Source of the DNA: Acidobacteriota bacterium
GTDB lineage: Bacteria; Acidobacteriota; Blastocatellia; Pyrinomonadales; Pyrinomonadaceae
DNA length: 11,123 bases
Reading direction: 5' to 3'
NCBI GenBank assembly: GCA_013696385.1
Contig: JACCYR010000022.1
Location: 1 to 11,123 of the forward strand
The notes beneath the pieces were generated by a model. The model did not search any database, had not been told where the DNA came from, and saw only the letters and a list, made by a program, of their open reading frames with translations. The translations under genes were made by a program, and so were the position numbers. Positions 1 to 7,099 of the stretch are shown piece after piece. How positions within the stretch are numbered: the first letter of the stretch is position 1; every line of letters begins with the position of its first letter.

Positions 1-310
1 CGTCCGTTACAAAAATCAAGCGGTCTTTGAATTGCTCTAAAACCGCTTTGTGTTCTTCAAACCTGTCCGGACGCGCAACGCAGGCAATCGCGCCTTTTGA
101 ACATGCCGACGGAATATATTTGTGCGCGTCTTCAAAATCGCCATTGAAACAGTTATTTTTATAATCAGGCTGCGAAAGCGCGAAAAACACCGCGCCCGCC
201 TGCGTTTCGCGCGAGTCAATGACAAACGAATTGACTTCCGTGTTCAGTAGAGCAGGATTAAATTTTAACGCGTCGGCGTTCATAAATTTTATCGCATCTG
301 CAAGTTTCAA
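1..310 (-). CDS. Mur ligase N-terminal domain (MurF or MurE), truncated by window edge
   Basis: This is the N-terminal part of a cytoplasmic ATP-dependent Mur ligase, which adds an amino acid or dipeptide to the UDP-MurNAc peptide during peptidoglycan precursor synthesis. About 103 residues are visible. Residues near 31-43 read FVIDSRETQAGAVFFAL, matching the DSR-x-V-x-PG-x-LF-x-A signature of the MurE/MurF UDP-binding domain, and a later KGAIACVA stretch fits the family's GAxAVV segment. The ATP-binding GTNGKT/GSSGKT motif that would separate MurE from MurF lies outside the window. Position after ftsI is usual for murE, but murF cannot be excluded. I chose a TTG start at 310-308 because it overlaps the ftsI TGA as TTGA, suggesting translational coupling. 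An internal ATG at 283-281 is the alternative start. Family assignment is firm; the exact member is not. Confidence 0.72.
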   Translation of the reverse strand, partial: MKLADAIKFMNADALKFNPALLNTEVNSFVIDSRETQAGAVFFALSQPDYKNNCFNGDFEDAHKYIPSACSKGAIACVARPDRFEEHKAVLEQFKDRLIFVTD

Positions 311-2304
311 GTTTTCTGTTTTATCCTTTCTCTCGATAATTTGTCTTTGTTTTCATTATTCAGCATCACCGCTTTCTGCTTAATTGATTTTTTCTCTTCG
401 CTCGGCGGCTTGTTTTCCTTTTTCGTTTCTTTAATTTTTTTGCTCGTCGCGGTTTTTTCTGCCTTTTCCGGCGCGTCTTTCTTTTGTGTTGAAATCGGCG
501 CAATTTCGGTTTCGATTGGAATTTCTTGCGCCGTTAAATTATCGGGGTGAATGGTTTCATCAGGCACAATATTTAGTTCGGGCAAAGTCTGCTCAGCGAT
601 TTCGCGGAAAATCGGCGCGGAAACTTGTCCGCCGTTGCGTAACGCGCCTTGCGGTTCGTCCAGCACCACCGCAATCACAATTGACGGATCATCAGCCGGA
701 GCAAAGCCGATGAACGACGAAACATATTTACTTCCGCTCACTCTTTTTATTTTAGGGTCGTATTTCCAAGCCGTTCCCGTTTTTCCGGCAGACGAGTAAC
801 CGTCGAGTGCCGCTTCTTTTCCGGTTCCTTTCAGCACCACTTCGCGCAGCATTCCGCGTAATTTTAGTGCAGCTTCCGCGCTGACGACTTGAATTTTTTC
901 CGATTCTGTCGTGGAAATCACTTTTCCGTCGGCTTGGCGAATTTCTTTTATAATGTGTGGGCGAACTCTTACTCCGTCGTTGGCAATAGTCGCAAAAGCC
1001 GAAGCGATTTGCAAAGCCGTTACGCCGATTTCATATCCGATTGACATTGAAGCAAGCGAATCGTCTTTCCATTTTTCCATCGGACGCACCAGCCCGCGCG
1101 TTTCTGCCGGAAGTTCGATGCCGCTCATTTCGCCAAAACCAAATCGCCGAATATAATTACTGAATTTGTTTTCGCCGATTTTCAAGCCTACTTTAATCGC
1201 GCCGAGATTGCTTGAAATCGCCAAAGCCTTTGTAAAAGAAATTGCTCTGCCGCAGTGATTGTCCTTGAATTCGTGTTTGCCAACTTCGATAACTCCGTTG
1301 CCGCAGCTAAACCATTCATCCGGCTTAATTAATTTTTCCTGCAAAGCTGTTCCATAAGTAACGAGCTTAAAGATTGAACCTGGCGCAAAGCTGCTTTGGA
1401 TGGCTTTGTTTTTAAAATTTTCGGTTGGAAATTCGCTGAAGTCATTCGGGTCAAAGGTCGGATAGTTTGCCATCGCCAAAACCTCGCCGGTTTTCGGGTC
1501 AAGCACGATTGCCACACCCGATTTGGCGTGCGCGGCTTTGACTCCCTTTTCGAGTGCGTGTTCGACTTTATATTGAATCGAACTGTTGATGGTTAAAACA
1601 ATGTCCTTCGGCGGTTCGCGCTTAATTTCCGATTGGTCATAAACTCTGCCCAGACGATCGCGGTCTTGCCAGGCTTGAATTACCGCGCCATTAAGGAGTT
1701 CTTCCTGCGACTGTTCAATTCCGGCTTGCCCGACATCGTCGGAATTGCTGAAACCAACTACTTGCGCCGCTAATTTTTTATACGGATAACTGCGTTTTTG
1801 TTCTTCTTTCCAATGCAAACCGACAAATTTCGGCAAATCAAACTTTTTCAGTTTTGTGTCTTCTAAAGCTTTATTTATTTCTTGTGCCGCGTCTTCGTCG
1901 AGTTTCCGCGCCAGCCAGACAAATCTTTTACCTTTTTCCTGTGCTTCGCGCAAATCATTTAGAATCTGCTCCGGCTTTGTTTTTAATACTTCGGCAACTT
2001 GTTGAGCGGTTTTTTCGACATCTGTAATTTCGGCAGGGTCGGCATACAAAGATTTGACATGGACGCTCATTGCCAGAGCGCGTTCCGTGCGGTCGAGAAT
2101 TGAACCGCGCAGCATCTTACTTTTTAATTTATCGCGCCGTTGGTCGAGAGCTTGCTCGCGCAGCCATTCACTTTGATTAACCTGCAAATGGACAAGCCGC
2201 ACGCTGATTGCGCCAATCCACAAAATAAAAAATGCGACAACCAACATAAAGCGCGTGAAGATTGTTTGCATCGGATTTTTATTTTTTTTTATCTGTTCCG
2301 CCAT
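307..2304 (-). CDS. ftsI: Penicillin-binding protein FtsI (septal peptidoglycan transpeptidase)
   Basis: This 665-residue class B penicillin-binding protein cross-links septal peptidoglycan and is anchored in the inner membrane. A short cytoplasmic N-terminus is followed by one membrane helix (about residues 16-38), the pedestal/dimerisation domain (about 50-230) with the RGSILDR motif at 66-72, and the transpeptidase domain. The active-site motifs are all visible: SIFK with nucleophile S310 and K313, SSN at 364-366, and KTGT at 508-511. No PASTA domains follow. Instead, residues from about 605 form a Lys/Glu/Ser-rich, probably disordered periplasmic tail. The gene sits between an ftsL-like gene (41-nt gap) and a Mur ligase (TTGA overlap), the standard dcw order, which favours FtsI over the elongation enzyme PBP2/MrdA. 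The ATG has no strong Shine-Dalgarno sequence. Confidence 0.93.
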   Translation of the reverse strand: MAEQIKKNKNPMQTIFTRFMLVVAFFILWIGAISVRLVHLQVNQSEWLREQALDQRRDKLKSKMLRGSILDRTERALAMSVHVKSLYADPAEITDVEKTAQQVAEVLKTKPEQILNDLREAQEKGKRFVWLARKLDEDAAQEINKALEDTKLKKFDLPKFVGLHWKEEQKRSYPYKKLAAQVVGFSNSDDVGQAGIEQSQEELLNGAVIQAWQDRDRLGRVYDQSEIKREPPKDIVLTINSSIQYKVEHALEKGVKAAHAKSGVAIVLDPKTGEVLAMANYPTFDPNDFSEFPTENFKNKAIQSSFAPGSIFKLVTYGTALQEKLIKPDEWFSCGNGVIEVGKHEFKDNHCGRAISFTKALAISSNLGAIKVGLKIGENKFSNYIRRFGFGEMSGIELPAETRGLVRPMEKWKDDSLASMSIGYEIGVTALQIASAFATIANDGVRVRPHIIKEIRQADGKVISTTESEKIQVVSAEAALKLRGMLREVVLKGTGKEAALDGYSSAGKTGTAWKYDPKIKRVSGSKYVSSFIGFAPADDPSIVIAVVLDEPQGALRNGGQVSAPIFREIAEQTLPELNIVPDETIHPDNLTAQEIPIETEIAPISTQKKDAPEKAEKTATSKKIKETKKENKPPSEEKKSIKQKAVMLNNENKDKLSRERIKQKT

Positions 2305-2345
2305 CTTTATAAATTTTTAATATCAATGTCAATCAAGAAATTTTG

Positions 2346-2909
2346 TCAAAACTGTTTATCAGCAATGAGTCTTTCTCGCGTAAAAGTTTGTTCTTTTACC
2401 GGAATTTTCTGAAGCGTGTCTTTTTTAGTGATTATTTTCGACGATTTCTCCTCAACTTTTTCCTCTTTTGCCGATTTGTTCAACTCTTTTTTGACCGCCG
2501 CAATTTCGGATTCTATTGTTTGGCGCGGCTTTGTTTCACTAGATTTTTCCGCCAGCGGTTTGTTTTGCAATTGAGGATTGGCGGGGAAATTTTCGATATT
2601 GATTGCCGTCGTTTCCTTTAAACCGAAATTTTTTGCGATTTTTTTTATCTCGTCGGGTGCAAGCGCGATTTCTTTGGCTAAAATCAACCTCCGCTGTCCG
2701 GCTTCGAGTTCAGTTATCTGTTTGCGAAGTCTTGAATTTTTGATGCCGAATTCAATGGACGAAAAATGTTGACGTGCCGCGCCGAAAAGTCCGGCGACGA
2801 GAAAAAGCCCGCAAACAAGTGTCAGCAAACTGTATCGCCACGAAATTGGTTTGCGTTCGCGTTTCGGGCTTTGATTTTGTTTGGCTTTGGGTATTCTTTT
2901 TCGGCTCAT
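2346..2909 (-). CDS. ftsL: FtsL-like cell-division protein with long charged tail
   Basis: This 187-residue protein is a probable bitopic divisome component of the FtsL/DivIC type, which bridges FtsQ/FtsB and the FtsWI synthase. It has a basic cytoplasmic N-terminus (1-24, rich in K/R), one membrane helix at about 25-46, and a heptad-patterned coiled coil at about 50-85 (KNSRLRKQITELEAGQRRL). Beyond about residue 90 lies a long Lys/Glu/Ser tail, which makes it much longer than a typical FtsL of about 100-120 residues. Assignment depends on topology and on position between rsmH and ftsI, because FtsL sequences diverge strongly. The start is well supported by an AAGGAG Shine-Dalgarno sequence about 6 nt before the ATG. 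It could equally be annotated as a septum formation initiator-like or hypothetical protein. Confidence 0.75.
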   Translation of the reverse strand: MSRKRIPKAKQNQSPKRERKPISWRYSLLTLVCGLFLVAGLFGAARQHFSSIEFGIKNSRLRKQITELEAGQRRLILAKEIALAPDEIKKIAKNFGLKETTAINIENFPANPQLQNKPLAEKSSETKPRQTIESEIAAVKKELNKSAKEEKVEEKSSKIITKKDTLQKIPVKEQTFTRERLIADKQF

Positions 2910-2939
2910 ATTTTCTCCTTCGGTTAAATTAATTTTAAT

Positions 2940-3941
2940 TCAGCTTAATTTCAAACAGGCGCGGAGTTTAGCACTTCGAGCGCGGGGATTTTCTTCGGTT
3001 TCCGCTTCACTTGGCACAATCGGCTTGCGCGTCAAAATCTCAATTTCCCTGCTTGCACCGCACGTACATTGCGGCAAGCGTGGCGGACAAAAGCATTTTC
3101 CGGCGAGTTTCTGCAGTGCTTGCTTAACGATTCTGTCTTCCAAAGAATGAAAAGTTATGATTGCAAGTCGTCCGTCTTTTTTCAAAATACTAACTGCATC
3201 GCGGATAAACTGCTCTAAAATTTCAAGTTCGCGGTTGACGGCGATTCTCAGTGCCTGAAATGTGCGCGTCGCCGGATGAATCTTGTCTTTTTTGCTTCGT
3301 CTGACCGCTTTTTCAACCAATAATGCAAGTTCGCTGGTGGTTTTTATTGGCTCGCCGCGCTTCCTTCGTTCAATTATTCGGCGGGCAATTCGCCGCGAAA
3401 ACTTTTCTTCGCCGTATTCGTAAATAATTCGCGCAATTTCAAACTCCGAAAGCGTTTCAAGTAGTTCAGCGGCGGTCGCTGTGTCCGCGTCGGCATCCAT
3501 TCGCATATCGAGCGGCGCGTCAAACCGAAAACTAAAACCGCGTGTCGCGCTGTCAAACTGCAGCGACGAAACGCCCAAATCGGCTAAAACGCCGTCAACT
3601 TTATCAATTTTCGCATCGCCCAAAACCTGTTTGATGTCCGAAAAATTTGCTTGAAAAATCCTGACTCTTTTGCCGAATTTCTCAAGTCTTTCTCTCACAA
3701 GTTCAACTGCTTCCGCGTCTCGGTCAATTCCGATAATTTGTGTTTTTGAACAATCCGCCAAAATCGCTTCCGAATGTCCGCCTAAACCGAGCGTCGCGTC
3801 AACAAAAATCTCACTGGCTTGCGGTTTAAGTAATTCAATGGTTTCCGCTAGCAAAACAGGTTTATGTAAGTTTTCGGCTTTTAATTTCGGCACGTTCAAA
3901 GAGCAGCCGTGAACCTTCGGCGCGTATTCTATCAATGTCAA
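2940..3941 (-). CDS. rsmH: 16S rRNA (cytosine(1402)-N(4))-methyltransferase RsmH
   Basis: RsmH (MraW) methylates N4 of C1402 in the 16S rRNA P-site using S-adenosylmethionine. Family motifs run along the protein: HKPVLLAETIELL near the start, the SAM-binding DATLGLGGHSEAIL, then GIDRDAEAV, DGVLADLGVSSLQFD, GFSFRFDAPLDMRMD, ALRIAVNRELEIL and the late ITFHSLEDRIVKQ. The outermost start is a TTG at 3941-3939, giving 333 residues. Codon 15 (TTG at 3899) or codon 17 (GTG at 3893) would give lengths closer to the usual 300-320 and bring HKPVLL to within about 12 residues of the N-terminus. None of the three has a clear Shine-Dalgarno site, so the 5' end is uncertain. It is the first visible gene of the dcw cluster, 30 nt upstream of ftsL. 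No mraZ precedes it. Confidence 0.94.
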   Translation of the reverse strand: MTLIEYAPKVHGCSLNVPKLKAENLHKPVLLAETIELLKPQASEIFVDATLGLGGHSEAILADCSKTQIIGIDRDAEAVELVRERLEKFGKRVRIFQANFSDIKQVLGDAKIDKVDGVLADLGVSSLQFDSATRGFSFRFDAPLDMRMDADADTATAAELLETLSEFEIARIIYEYGEEKFSRRIARRIIERRKRGEPIKTTSELALLVEKAVRRSKKDKIHPATRTFQALRIAVNRELEILEQFIRDAVSILKKDGRLAIITFHSLEDRIVKQALQKLAGKCFCPPRLPQCTCGASREIEILTRKPIVPSEAETEENPRARSAKLRACLKLS

Positions 3942-3960
3942 GACACATCAATACTTATGG

Positions 3961-3979
3961 TTGTCAAAATCTTTGACAA
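3961..3979. promoter_or_regulatory. Perfect 8-3-8 palindrome, candidate operator
   Basis: TTGTCAAA-ATC-TTTGACAA is a perfect inverted repeat in the divergent spacer, about 20 nt upstream of the outermost rsmH start. Its right arm contains the TTGACA of the plus-strand promoter candidate, and its left arm reads TTGACA on the minus strand. A protein bound here could block both directions. The half-sites loosely recall Rex operators (TTGTGAA-N4-TTCACAA), but the central base differs and the spacing is one nt longer. The cognate regulator is unknown. Confidence 0.45.
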
Positions 3980-4001
3980 AAAACTTTTTTATCGTTATTT
4001 T
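3973..4001 (+). promoter_or_regulatory. Candidate sigma70 promoter (TTGACA-N17-TATTTT)
   Basis: A consensus -35 hexamer TTGACA at 3973-3978 is followed after 17 nt by TATTTT at 3996-4001, directed towards the ZIP gene. The -35 lies within the right arm of the palindrome. Transcription would start about 380 nt before the ZIP ATG, which is a long leader, so the call is tentative. Confidence 0.35.
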
Positions 4002-4030
4002 CTTTGACTTTACGCAGAAATTAGATTTTT

Positions 4031-4057
4031 TTGACCGTCCTACTGGTTTTTTATAAT
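4031..4057 (+). promoter_or_regulatory. Candidate promoter with perfect TATAAT
   Basis: A perfect -10 TATAAT at 4052-4057 has TTGACC 15 nt upstream (4031-4036). The spacing is shorter than the optimal 17 nt but the hexamers are good. It points to the ZIP gene, with an expected start near 4064. This is one of two competing candidates in the spacer. Confidence 0.38.
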
Positions 4058-4388
4058 TTCCGTGTATCATCAGTTAGAAACTTTTTCGGGGAAAGTGCTT
4101 AAACTTAAACACATCTTTTGTGGAAAAATTTTCCGTATCCAAATTTCATTTTGGACTGTTTCCATCTAATTAACAAGCATCTTACGATTATCTTTTGGTA
4201 TCTGTCAAGAGTTATTTATGATTTTTGCTTTAATCAGATGCTTAAATTTTTTAGTTTTGTGATTAAGAAGTTATTCGTCGCTCGGCGGTTTCTTTTCAAA
4301 GAAGTTTGCGATAAAGTTTGTGTTTTACGATTTTCTCGGACTTTCGGCGTTAAATGCTGCTTTTATTGCGGTTTGAGAAAAACTTTTT

Positions 4389-5192
4389 ATGAAAATCACT
4401 CTCGTTCAACTTTTGATTTTCGGTATTTTTGCAGGCTTGGCAAATGTGCTGGGCGGTTTGATTCTTTTTCCGCCCGGAATCCAAAAAAATTACAAAAAAT
4501 TGCTCAAATATATTTTGGCGTTGGGCGCGGGCTTTATGCTCGCCGTAACTTTTATTGATGTTCTACCCGAAGTTATCGCTCTTTGGCAAAAACCGGAACA
4601 GCCTTTCGTCAGCGAATCATTAATTTATCCGATGGGTTTATTACTCGTCGGTTATTTGATTACGCAGTTTTTTGAACATACCATTGCGCCGCATTTTCAT
4701 TTGGGCGAAGAAATGCACGCGGAGCATCTGATTTCGACATCTTCGGCTTACACAGCAATTGGCGGACTGCTGATTCACACATTTTTTGACGGCGTTTCAA
4801 TTGCCGCCGCTGCGCAGGTTGATTACCGCGTCGGAATTTTGGTGTTTTTCGCGGTTTTTCTGCATAAATTTCCCGAAGGTTTTACGATTGCATCAATGGT
4901 TTTAGCGGCAGGAAAAGGTTTGCGAGAAGTTTTGTTTGCGACGTCATTGGTTGGGCTGACAACTTTCCTCGGCGTTTTGCTTTATTATTTAATTGGCGCA
5001 AGCGTCGGTTTTACGGTGGCATACGCGCTTCCGTTGGCAAGCGGCGTAACGCTCTATGTTGCGGCAAGCGATTTGATTCCCGAAGTTAATCATCACGGCG
5101 GCAAGCGTCCACTGGTGTCAATGTCGGTTTTTGCGGGTGTGGCATTGTTTTTTGTTCTGCATTTTATTTTGCATTCGTTTTTGGAGCGATGA
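4389..5192 (+). CDS. ZIP-family divalent metal transporter
   Basis: This 267-residue integral membrane protein of the ZIP family imports Zn2+ or other divalent metals such as Fe2+ or Mn2+ across the inner membrane. About eight hydrophobic segments span the length. The helix-IV signature HTFFDG (H130, D134, G135) and the helix-V signature HKFPEG (H159, P162, E163, G164), which form the binuclear metal site in characterised ZIPs, are both intact. A loop at residues 96-113 is rich in histidine (H97, H102, H104, H110, H113) and resembles the metal-binding variable loop of ZIPs. The subfamily (ZupT-like or other) and the metal cannot be fixed from sequence. There is no clear Shine-Dalgarno site at the ATG. 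It reads divergently from rsmH and is first in the plus-strand group. A repeat hairpin follows the stop. Confidence 0.88.
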   Translation: MKITLVQLLIFGIFAGLANVLGGLILFPPGIQKNYKKLLKYILALGAGFMLAVTFIDVLPEVIALWQKPEQPFVSESLIYPMGLLLVGYLITQFFEHTIAPHFHLGEEMHAEHLISTSSAYTAIGGLLIHTFFDGVSIAAAAQVDYRVGILVFFAVFLHKFPEGFTIASMVLAAGKGLREVLFATSLVGLTTFLGVLLYYLIGASVGFTVAYALPLASGVTLYVAASDLIPEVNHHGGKRPLVSMSVFAGVALFFVLHFILHSFLER

Positions 5193-5201
5193 TTTATTAA
5201 G

Positions 5202-5250
5202 TGGAAAATGGAAAATTTGAAAACATATATTTTCCGTTTTCCATTTTCCA
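5202..5250. repeat. Heptamer inverted-arm array, TGGAAAA family
   Basis: Two copies of TGGAAAA (5202-5215) face two copies of TTTTCCA (5237-5250). They can form a perfect 14-bp AT-rich stem, and the 7-nt phase continues through the loop. It starts ten nt after the ZIP stop codon and could act as a weak terminator or RNA stabiliser, although no strong T-run follows. The rest of the gap (5251-5345) shows no clear signal. Confidence 0.8.
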
Positions 5251-5345
5251 TTTTGCTGTTTCTTTGTGTTAAAAAATTCTCAGGAACACCGCGCAAAAAA
5301 AAATCGTATTAGCATTAGAGCAGCCAAAATAGTATTATTGAAAAA

Positions 5346-6218
5346 ATGAAAACGATTCTTTCATCGGCAAAATTAAGTATATTTTTCTTTGTTCTGCTTT
5401 TCGGCTTAACAATTCAGAGCATATTTGCACAGGATTCAAAGCCGTTTTCAATCAACGAATCGCCTTTGCCCGCGCCGACTGCGCCCGTCAACGATTACGC
5501 CGGAGTTCTTGATGAGAATATAAAAGCGCAGCTTAACCAACGTCTAATTGAATTTCGTGACAAAAGCAACCCGCGTGTTGAACTCGCCGTGGTGATTGTC
5601 AAAACGACTGGCGACAGAGATATTTTTGATTATTCGCTGGCGGTTTCACGTGGTTGGGGCATCGGTTCAAAACAGACCGACAATCCGAGCGCGTTGCTTT
5701 TTGTGGCGATTGATGACCGCAAGTATTTCACACAGGTCAGTCGGGATTTGGAAGACGAATTGCCCGACGGCTTGGTTGGAAGTCTGCAACGCCAGTATCT
5801 TGTTCCTGCTTTTAAACAAGGCAATTATAGTAAGGGCATTTCCGATACGATTGATGCGTATATTCGCACAATTCAAGCGAAACAATCAGGCGTGCCTGCG
5901 CCAACACAGCCGCAAGAGAGAAACAACAAAAAAAGCGAAGGTTCTCTGATTGGCAGTGGTTGTTGTTTAATAATTCTTTTCATTTTAATGATTATAATTT
6001 TCAGTCGCGGCGGCGGACGCGGAGGTCGGGGCGGCGGTTTTGGCGGCGGTTCTTTTTGGCTTCCTGTTATATTAAGTTCGATTGTCAACAGTTCAAGCGG
6101 TTCTTCTTCAAGCGGAAGCAGTTGGGGCGGCGGTTCTTCGGGCGATAGTGGCGGAGGTTGGGGCGGATTTGGCGGCGGCGGCGATTTCGGCGGCGGCGGC
6201 GCAGGCGGAGATTGGTAA
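5346..6218 (+). CDS. TPM-domain (YgcG-like) secreted/membrane protein with glycine-rich tail
   Basis: This is a 290-residue exported protein. An N-terminal signal peptide (about 1-29, ending SIFAQ) is followed by a TPM fold at about 47-180. That domain begins with the typical VNDYAGVLDENIKAQLNQ motif, and RGWGIGSKQTDNPSALLFVA matches the family's conserved G-x-G...D-N-G-x-L stretch. A membrane helix lies at about 203-220 (preceded by SGCC). The C-terminus from 222 is almost entirely Gly/Ser, ending in repeated GGG-F/W units. TPM domains include thylakoid PSII-repair phosphatases, but bacterial YgcG-like proteins have no settled biochemical role and are linked to envelope or membrane quality control. 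Bacterial TPM genes often neighbour lemA, as here with one gene between. No good Shine-Dalgarno sequence is visible. Confidence 0.85.
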   Translation: MKTILSSAKLSIFFFVLLFGLTIQSIFAQDSKPFSINESPLPAPTAPVNDYAGVLDENIKAQLNQRLIEFRDKSNPRVELAVVIVKTTGDRDIFDYSLAVSRGWGIGSKQTDNPSALLFVAIDDRKYFTQVSRDLEDELPDGLVGSLQRQYLVPAFKQGNYSKGISDTIDAYIRTIQAKQSGVPAPTQPQERNNKKSEGSLIGSGCCLIILFILMIIIFSRGGGRGGRGGGFGGGSFWLPVILSSIVNSSSGSSSSGSSWGGGSSGDSGGGWGGFGGGGDFGGGGAGGDW

Positions 6219-6223
6219 TTAAT

Positions 6224-6299
6224 CAGTTGTCGGATGTCAGTTAGTCAACAAACCTACCAACCGACAACTGACATCCGACAACTGACAACCGACAACTGA
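6224..6299. repeat. Heptamer inverted-arm array, GACAACT family (copy 1)
   Basis: This array fills the 83-nt gap between the TPM and nucleotidyltransferase genes. The right arm reads as consecutive 7-mers from 6264: GACAACT, GACATCC, GACAACT, GACAACC, GACAACT. The left arm is their inverse. Positions 6224-6242 pair perfectly with 6266-6284 (19 bp), with alternative registers possible. The array ends two nt before the next ATG and leaves no room for a Shine-Dalgarno site. The same heptamer recurs at 9115-9186. Confidence 0.88.
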
Positions 6300-6301
6300 T
6301 T

Positions 6302-7021
6302 ATGAAACATCAATTTGATGCATTTATTGACGATTTACGGGCGGCACACGGCAAAAATTTGGCTTCCGTAATTTTATACGGCTCGGCGGCAGCAGGCGAT
6401 TTTGTGCCGCGGCAGTCAGATTATAATTTGCTGATTGCTCTGCACCGCATATCGCCGAAAGATCTGCGGGCGGCGCAAGCACCGATGCGCGAATGGAGCA
6501 AACTCGGACATTCCGTTCCCGTCTATTTTACGGTTTCGGAACTGCAAAATGCGGCGGATGTTTTCCCGATTGAGTTTCATAATATGGAACGCGCCCGCAA
6601 AGTTCTTTATGGCACGGATGTTCTGGCAAATTTGAATATTTCCGACGAATATCTCAGGCATCAGACCGAATATGAACTCAGAAGCAAGCTGATTCGGCTG
6701 CGACGAAATTATATTCCCGCGTCAGCGTCGGTTGAAGGTCTGGTCAATTTAATGGCGGAAAGTCTTTCAAGTTTTGCCGCGCTGTTTCGCGCCGTTTTGC
6801 TGATTTACGGCTTTGAGCCGCCGGTCACCAAACACGAAATTGTCGCATTAACCGCCGAGCATTTGAAAGTTGACGGCAGTCCGTTTGTAAAAATCTTTAA
6901 CATTCGGGAGAATAATTTTGCTAAACCGCTCGATGAAGTTTCCGCTAATCAGCTTTTCGCAGATTATCTGGAGCAGATTGAAAACGTCATCGAAGCGGTT
7001 GACAAATTGGAAAAATCGTAA
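6302..7021 (+). CDS. Nucleotidyltransferase-fold protein with degenerate active site
   Basis: This 239-residue protein has a polymerase-beta-type nucleotidyltransferase start: LASVILYGSAAAGDFVPRQSDYNLLI. The Gly-Ser pair (G27-S28) and the first acidic residue (D40) are present. The second catalytic aspartate of the usual S-D-x-D motif is asparagine here (N42), and the later VPVYFTV strand shows no obvious third carboxylate. The remainder (about 110-239) is predicted helical. It may therefore be an inactive or altered nucleotidyltransferase used for binding rather than catalysis; no substrate can be proposed. The ATG follows the heptamer array directly, so initiation may rely on coupling or on SD-independent entry. 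It lies between TPM and LemA genes in the same direction. Confidence 0.72.
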   Translation: MKHQFDAFIDDLRAAHGKNLASVILYGSAAAGDFVPRQSDYNLLIALHRISPKDLRAAQAPMREWSKLGHSVPVYFTVSELQNAADVFPIEFHNMERARKVLYGTDVLANLNISDEYLRHQTEYELRSKLIRLRRNYIPASASVEGLVNLMAESLSSFAALFRAVLLIYGFEPPVTKHEIVALTAEHLKVDGSPFVKIFNIRENNFAKPLDEVSANQLFADYLEQIENVIEAVDKLEKS

Positions 7022-7022
7022 A

Positions 7023-7079
7023 TGGTTGGTGGTTAATTGTAAAAATCAATTGCCATTAACATAACAATTAACAATTAAC
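7023..7079. repeat. Heptamer inverted-arm array, CAATTAA family
   Basis: Almost the entire gap before lemA is a 7-nt-phased array: TGGTTGG and TGGTTAA on the left, then AACAATT-type units on the right. GTTAATTGT at 7032-7040 is the exact inverse of ACAATTAAC at 7064-7072 and again at 7071-7079. Here a normal Shine-Dalgarno site (AGGAG) fits between the array and lemA. Confidence 0.75.
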
Positions 7080-7099
7080 TTTTTATGAGGAGATAAAAA

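Larger units (their letters stand above)
3942..4388. other. Divergent intergenic region between rsmH and the ZIP gene
   Basis: This AT-rich 447-bp spacer contains no convincing gene. An open frame from 4118 to 4558 on the plus strand gives a Phe/Cys/Lys-rich translation and overlaps the ZIP gene out of frame. The spacer holds a perfect dyad at 3961-3979, two plus-strand promoter candidates (3973-4001 and 4031-4057), and an imperfect dyad GTGCTTAA-AC-TTAAACAC at 4095-4112 with one mismatch. If either promoter is used, the ZIP transcript has an untranslated leader of more than 300 nt. I recognised no known riboswitch in it. Confidence 0.6.

Noticed and set aside
37..225. Arg-rich 62-codon frame on the minus strand
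   Set aside because: It is a shifted frame of the Mur ligase, whose DSR motif lies in the correct frame.
307..2304. Several plus-strand frames opposite ftsI (for example 911-1156 and 2140-2412)
   Set aside because: They are antisense shadows of a gene with all its catalytic motifs intact; none has a recognisable domain.
4118..4558. Open frame of 146 codons in the spacer before the ZIP gene
   Set aside because: The translation is Phe/Lys/Cys-biased with no recognisable domain. It overlaps the first 170 nt of the well-supported ZIP gene in another frame and has no ribosome site.
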